A stretch of DNA of 64,000 bases from Schistocerca nitens (Eukaryota > Arthropoda > Insecta > Orthoptera > Acrididae): assembly GCF_023898315.1 (NCBI RefSeq), contig NC_064622.1, forward strand, positions 80,229,387 to 80,293,386, given 5' to 3'. The number at the start of each line of letters is the position of its first letter. Within the stretch, counting starts at the first letter, position 1. Made by a program: the position numbers and the translations under genes. The notes under the pieces are model-generated. The model was not told the DNA's origin. It ran no database searches and worked only from the letters and a program-made list of their open reading frames with translations. This document shows positions 58,397 through 64,000 of the stretch, one piece after another.

Positions 58397-59700
58397 AGTA
58401 AAAATATATGGAACTCGTTGCGACAGAAGTAGTTGGAACACCATGATTTGCGGAGGATTTCACTTTTTTCACCAAGTTTTTTTTCCCTTTTACGTGTTTG
58501 TACAACTCCATGCAAATCAGCCTGTAGTTAAACTGGCACTGTAAGACTGATTTTACAGTCCCTGCCAGCAGTCGATTTCCTTCATCAGTTCACTGTACCG
58601 ACATCAGCGAAAATGCTCGTTCCACAATGGCGTTGCGTATGACAATAGAAAACAAATACTCGCATAATTTTAGCAGTTGGTATTTGCTTGCAGGATTACC
58701 GGTTTTCTTAAGAAAGTAAACCTACTAGTAAACCCACCTCTTTCCCATGGCTAGTTTAGACTTCCATTCTTCCGAGTCATGCTTAGATTCTAAAAAAATC
58801 TTCAGATACATAAATTCCTGAAAACAGTTGTTACCTGAAATCCTTTCACTGTTTTTAGAGAGTTATGTAATAGTCATTACCAAATCCGGGGTTTCAGATA
58901 GCGTCATCCAATCAAATACTTGATATTTATTAAAAGAAATAGTCAATTTCTCTTAGGAAGCAAATTCTGTGGGGTAGAAATCCATTGTCTCTTCCTCAGA
59001 TTTGCAAATCAAATTAATTATATCTTGTCTAGGGTTCACCTTCTTTCATTTTTTCAACTCCATCTTGGTTTACATGCCAATAAAATTGATTCAGACTTCT
59101 TTGACTGTCGATTAAGATATTTCTTATTTCAATTATCGAGACTTCATTCTTCTCCACGCCTTTCATACATATTTTTTAAAAAATAGAGCGAAGTTTGACT
59201 GCAGAAAAATGAAAATATCTGTTATTATTCTAGGTGGGCTGTCTTTGGAGTTAAAAAATTGTTTCAATGAAATCAAAAGCTTAAGAATGCTGTCAACTGC
59301 GGGCATTAACGACAGCCATCTTTTTTCCGACTGAGATAAAAGAGTCTGATCATTGACATCAACGTATATGCAGAACTCTTTCAGCTTCTGAGTTCTAACT
59401 TTGTGTATTGAAAAACAAATAATAGCAATGTCGATTAGGTCTCCAGCAGGGCTTGATATAGTATTGTCGAGAATATGAGCAGGGCATTCAATTCCTTCAA
59501 CATTTTTCCTAGTTCTTTAATTTGGTGAAACACATTCTGCTAGCCACGTCGGTGAAGACTTTCGAAGTTGGTATTGGTATTGTCTCCAAAAAAAGCGATT
59601 AATTTATGTAATAGAATTTGCAGTTGTCTTAAAGCGTCTAGACAAAACTTTGCAGTTGTCTCCTATGTCTCGTTATTCAGCGAATCAAACTTCAACACCT
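58329..59700 (-). pseudogene. hAT transposase relic (C-terminal half)
   Basis: Minus strand: SQSEKRWLSLMPAVD near 59310 and RNAIVERAFSLMS near 58620 are the region before, and the core of, the hAT dimerisation domain; a tail runs to 58329. Several stops between. The zinc finger and catalytic N-terminal half are absent. Confidence 0.7.
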
Positions 59701-59718
59701 TATTCCGTCACTTTCAGT

Positions 59719-60282
59719 TGAAACGTCCCCTTAGAACAATTATACATGACTGTGTTTAAACTGACACACAATATGTTTAGCGCAACGCAATCTGACTTTC
59801 AATAATCCCTACAAAAGAATGGCCCTGACTAACATTAACCTATACATTTCACAAATCACTTACCTCACAAAAATCTTGGTTACTCGAACTACTGCAATAC
59901 ATCAAGCGCCACTACTGCCAGCTAAGTAAAATATTCTAACTACTGAAGGCACTAACTACTGATAGGCATAGTTAGCAAATGAAAGATTTTGATAGAGAAC
60001 AAACAATGTATTTACCTTAATAGTCATAATATATATATAGCACTTCATGATATCCAGTATTACAAATTTCAAAACTCCGCCATCTCTCTCCCCACATCCA
60101 CCACTTCTGGCGGCTCACCTCCAACTGCCTAATGCTAAGCGCTGTTCACATCCAGCTGCCCAACACTACAATGGCAGACAATAATGCAAACTAGCCACAG
60201 ACTGCACACAGCACAGCCAGTGATTTTCATACAGAGCGCTACGTAACGTTGCCAATAAGAAAACATAAACAGCCTACTTACA
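59719..60282 (-). repeat. LTR (3' LTR of a minus-strand retroelement)
   Basis: 564 bp. On the minus strand it starts TGTAAGTAGG and ends GGACGTTTCA, the TG...CA rule. Contains a (TA)n stretch. A polypurine tract lies immediately upstream in the element's sense, which makes this the 3' LTR. The second LTR would be beyond the right edge. Confidence 0.75.
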
Positions 60283-60300
60283 TAGCCCCCATGCTCCCCA
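60283..60300 (-). other. Polypurine tract
   Basis: Minus strand TGGGGAGCATGGGGGCTA, purine-rich, adjoining the LTR start. Would prime plus-strand DNA synthesis. Confidence 0.6.
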
Positions 60301-63300
60301 CAAAAAAATTTACAAATTGTTTTGGGCAGTAGCCAATAATGATTTGATAAAATTTTTCATAATTACAATAACAAAGATATCAAATGCACCCACTTATTGA
60401 TACAATGTTTGTCAAAAGCTAAAATTTTCTTACAGTCCATAAAGACAGTCCTGATCATTCATCACAGTAACATTGCAGTGTTTTTCTCAAAGTCTGAGCA
60501 GTAAAAGAAAATGCACACGGAAATAGTGGATTCCCATGCAATCTTGAAGAAGTAGTGTTGTCCTTCCAACGGAAAGACAGTGCTGACATGCAGACAGGTA
60601 TTGGTCCACAACAGAGCAAACCCACAGCAGAGTCAGTCGAAATTTTGAAGAGTATTGGTAGGTAGGTCATCACAGAGCAGACCCACTGTATTCCTGGTAG
60701 AGATTATGGTATTGGTGGGCCACCAGAGGCGCAGACCCACTGCAGTCCTTATAGAAATAATGGTACTGGTGAGTCAGCAAAGATGCAGACCCACTGTAGT
60801 CCTTGTAGAAATAATGGTATTGGTGCGTCATCAAAGGTGTAGACCCACTGTAGTCCTTGTAGAGATGGCCAGCAGCCATCTGCTGCGACTGTGCAGGTGC
60901 ACAATCACCATCGAAGAGCCTTGCGGACAATATAGCAAGTCCATAAACCTCCACTTGTGCACTCACAGTTTAGGGAATTGTCCTTAGAACCAGCAATGCT
61001 GTTATCCAGTCCCTTGCTGAATTATTAACACATGTGCAAACACTATCAGTCCCTACTTCTCACATATTGTCCATATACTATGACCAACAGGAATGTGTGC
61101 AGTGAAATGTAGCTTACAAGTTACTTAATTTGATGAACTGGTGTCAAGTACAATTTTAGAACATAAGAACACAATAACAAAGGTACAAAACACATCATTA
61201 AAAACATAATAATACAGATAACATTTGTAGTAATAGGGGCTTTACAAAAGAATAGAAATAAACATATACATCAGTGTTACAGGAATTATGACATAAGTAA
61301 ATACATGAAAGATCAGAATAACTTTTGAAACATCAACTTCACACATGAGCATTAAAACAAAACAGAATAAATGTCTAAGCATCTTTACAAGGTAAATAAC
61401 ATAGTATTTGAAAAATTCTACAACATAAATCTTATTAGCTAAACACTTAAAGACAGGAAAAAGACACATAGCAAAATAACACAAAAGGAAAGGGCAGGGT
61501 TTGTTTTCAGTGTAACATTTGGTATTGCAGTCCAACCTAAAAACTTCATTCCATATATCGTCCCTCTTATTTCAACATTTGCTCCAGCCAAAAAAAAAAA
61601 AAAATCCTATCCAAGCATGCTTTCTGTATTCTGTTCACATCCTCTTTCAAAAATAGTTTTTCTCCACTGTTCACTACTTTTTGGGCCAAACCATTTTCTT
61701 ATAGCTTCTCAATGCATTTCTTCCGATTCGTCATACTTAGTTTCTTATATAGTCTACCCCCTCTTAAGCTAACTTAAATCTACTGAGCTCAGATATATAT
61801 ACCAAGGGACGAGGCAATGCAGCAGCACATAACAAATTAACACAAACAGCAAGGACAAAAAAAAATACAAATTGGCAAAGTAAGCAACAATATTACAACT
61901 AATATAAGGCAATGAGCAGCAAACAAGAAAAATAAATCAGTAGTAAACTGGCTTAGCAGAGTAACACAAAGTCAAATTCAGTAACACTATGCCTGGCAAA
62001 CAGCAGCAGCAAATGAAATAACTTATATCTAAACATGACATAGCTCAAGCAGAAAAAAATATTACATTAAAGACAACAATGCAGACAAGGGAAATGTATA
62101 TTCACATCTTAAAGTCTATGTAATTAAAGTGGTGCACCACAAGAAGTTATTCTACCAAAAACATTACCAAGTAGTTGAAAAGAAAATTCCGTATGCAATT
62201 CCTGTGAAGGGAAATGTCTTTTTTATGCTCCTTCGTTTTTTTTTGAATAGATCATAAAATTATTTACTGGATCTGTAGGCATAAAATATTTATATTAGTA
62301 CATCTATTAAATTTTAATTTAACCAATGCTGCAGTGCACCTAGAAACTAGATATTAAACAAAATGAGTAAATAAATACATAAAGCAAGCCATATGGCATT
62401 TCTCTCAACTAGCAAGACAATAGCCATGAAATGTTTCTCATCGTTTCATTATGCATTTTAGTAAATATCATAAATTAAGAGCTCCACAGTATAATCATAT
62501 GTTTTCAAGTTTGAGCGTGTCGTATTTGCGATGCTTTCTACAAAGGAATGTCAATAGCGAGGATAATGGCCTCCCGTTTTTTTTTTGTTTTTTTCTACCT
62601 GTGCCTCTGAAAAGGCACACACAAATGGCTTTTTCTCCAGGCGTCTGACACAGCTGGCCGCTCAACACGCATTATGTCAAGGTCACTTGGCTTTCTTACC
62701 GAAATATTTACGACACCAGTTTGCACTACAGTGGCAGTCTCATATACAAAATTTCACAGGTCTAGAATTTGCGTTACAAATCTGTAGAAACAAAATCCTA
62801 TTCATATAACAGTGTCCAAAAATTTTCGTCGGCATTGTAATACATTCACGCATTTACATACATTTCACAACTCTTAAAGTACAATTCTTGGTTTCCAACA
62901 AACTTTTTCACAAACCAGAGTGCCTAACCACTACTCATTATTCATTACCTTATTCGTCGACACTTCTTCAATATTTCATCATAACAGATACGTAGCATAC
63001 TCAAATAACTCATATAGCATCAGCTTATTGATCATAAACATACCGAAACAGCATAATACACATAGTCATCGTAATAATAACATCATAACAGCTCAGTCAA
63101 CTCTCAAAATCGTCATAGCTTCCTCCAATAATTTAAAAACCTAAAAAAAAAAATCTCTGCTCATTTCAATAGTGTCATCTACCTCAAACGTACTTTAAAA
63201 TCATGCTCCCTTACCAAATACATCATTCAAAGCTCTCATAGTATCACAATGGTTCCGAAAAAGTATGAACAGTTCATAAAGTACAGACCAAATACAATTT

Positions 63301-64000
63301 TGTAAGTGTGAAGTTATCCAACGGTGTAATTACGTAAACATCTGTCCCTGCCGTAGTAAAAAAGTTTGTCTCTCTCAGTTAAATGATCAGATAGCTGTGT
63401 AATTCTGTGTTAGAGAAATATGGTACCGATGTGTAAAGTTATATAAGCAAATACCATATTAGCTAGGGCACCTTGTGCTTCCCAAGCACATGGTACACAA
63501 AGTAAGCGTGTACCCCCCTGAGGATTAATGTAATTATACCCTCAGGTGTTACAGATTACAGCAGTGGAATGAAATGTATCACGGAAAACCTTTGTATCAT
63601 TGTACTTCAAATATCTTTAAAAATAAATGATTTAAATGCAAAATTAATCACTCAAATACGTGTCCTGTAGCACTAAATGTGCGTCTTGTTGCAACATAAT
63701 CTCTGGGGACGTGTCGTAGTTATCTTCCTCCGAAAGCTAAGTTCTGCAGAAGTCAATGTACTTACCTCATGATAAACAAAAGTGAAATGCTTTGCGTATA
63801 GATATCTTAGTTATTACGCTTATTGCCGTGATGAAGAAAGTACTGTGCTGTAACGTATTGTTGTGCTTCGGAAAAGGCTGTCTCATTGTATCTATACCAC
63901 AAAAGTTACTACTAAAACATGTTTTACTTTCCAGAATAATTCAGAAATACTGTGTAGATACAAAACAGAAACACTGCAAAAGCAACATTGTAAATTGTCA
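60301..64000 (-). mobile_element. Internal region of the retroelement, no long ORF
   Basis: 3.7 kb next to the 3' LTR with no pol-like motif in any frame, apart from the 54-bp repeats. AT-rich with poly-T near 62577-62590. Could be a large non-autonomous derivative, a long 3' untranslated region, or a decayed element with later insertions. Confidence 0.45.
60666..60867. repeat. 54-bp tandem repeats, about 3.8 units
   Basis: Units start at 60666, 60719, 60773 and 60827 and share CAGACCCACTG and GGTATTGGTG-like cores. 54 is divisible by 3 (the first unit is 53), so both strands show 18-residue periodic open frames. Confidence 0.85.

Noticed and set aside
60666-60867. CRISPR-like array
   Set aside because: Contiguous tandem repeats without spacers, in a eukaryotic retroelement.
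60655-60987. 110- and 98-residue frames on both strands
   Set aside because: Both are produced by the 54-bp tandem repeat; neither has a recognisable domain.

Overview
The window looks like nuclear DNA of a large-genome insect, most likely an orthopteran (locust or grasshopper). This is an inference from three things: a pacifastin-family serine protease inhibitor gene with very small exons and 9-13 kb introns, tRNA-derived SINE copies in both orientations, and a dense mix of RTE-type LINEs, Tc1/mariner, hAT, Mutator-like, Penelope-like and LTR elements. There is no bacterial gene organisation and no CRISPR array.

The only host gene I can support runs along the + strand from 11995 to 55795. 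Five coding exons (11995-12067, 25045-25149, 34507-34611, 44289-44408, 55686-55795) join, always in phase 1, into a 170-residue secreted precursor. It has a signal peptide followed by four pacifastin-like Cys6 inhibitor domains, one per exon. The residues at the predicted reactive site differ in every domain (Glu-Met, Lys-Ile, Leu-Lys, Phe-Met). One tetra-arginine stretch precedes the last domain. A perfect splice donor directly follows the stop codon.

Left flank, 1-11.9 kb: a minus-strand Gypsy-type gag-pro region with a canonical -1 frameshift signal; a truncated pogo/jerky-type transposase with a PHD-like tail; RTE fragments; a SINE; and a decayed Tc1-like element. Intron 1 (12.07-25.04 kb) holds a multi-level nest: a decayed RTE copy, an inverted-repeat Penelope-like element with hammerhead ribozyme motifs, a SINE inserted into the ribozyme catalytic box, and an 8.8 kb block made of an L1/Tx1-like LINE plus an RTE element. 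Most of these levels can be placed from target-site duplications.

Intron 2 (25.15-34.51 kb) holds a decayed Tc1-like element, a long minus-strand RTE copy interrupted by an intact Tc1-like transposon with terminal inverted repeats, and a Penelope-like remnant. Intron 3 (34.61-44.29 kb) holds an internally deleted Mutator-like element, an RTE fragment, SINEs, and a Tc1-like element split by an insert that contains a mariner. Intron 4 (44.41-55.69 kb) holds degenerate tandem repeats, RTE fragments, a CR1-like LINE with a SINE inside it, two further SINEs, a Tc1-like element with long inverted repeats, a foldback hairpin, and a nearly intact DD(41-46)D transposon at the junction of inverted Penelope pieces. 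Right of the gene are a 2.6 kb element with about 410 bp inverted repeats, a hAT transposase relic, and an LTR with a polypurine tract plus at least 3.7 kb of internal sequence without long ORFs.

Most coding-like sequence in the window belongs to transposons, and most of it is broken. The transposons do not form a shared pathway with the pacifastin gene, but they account for most of its intron length. All family calls come from reading motifs by eye; no database search was possible.
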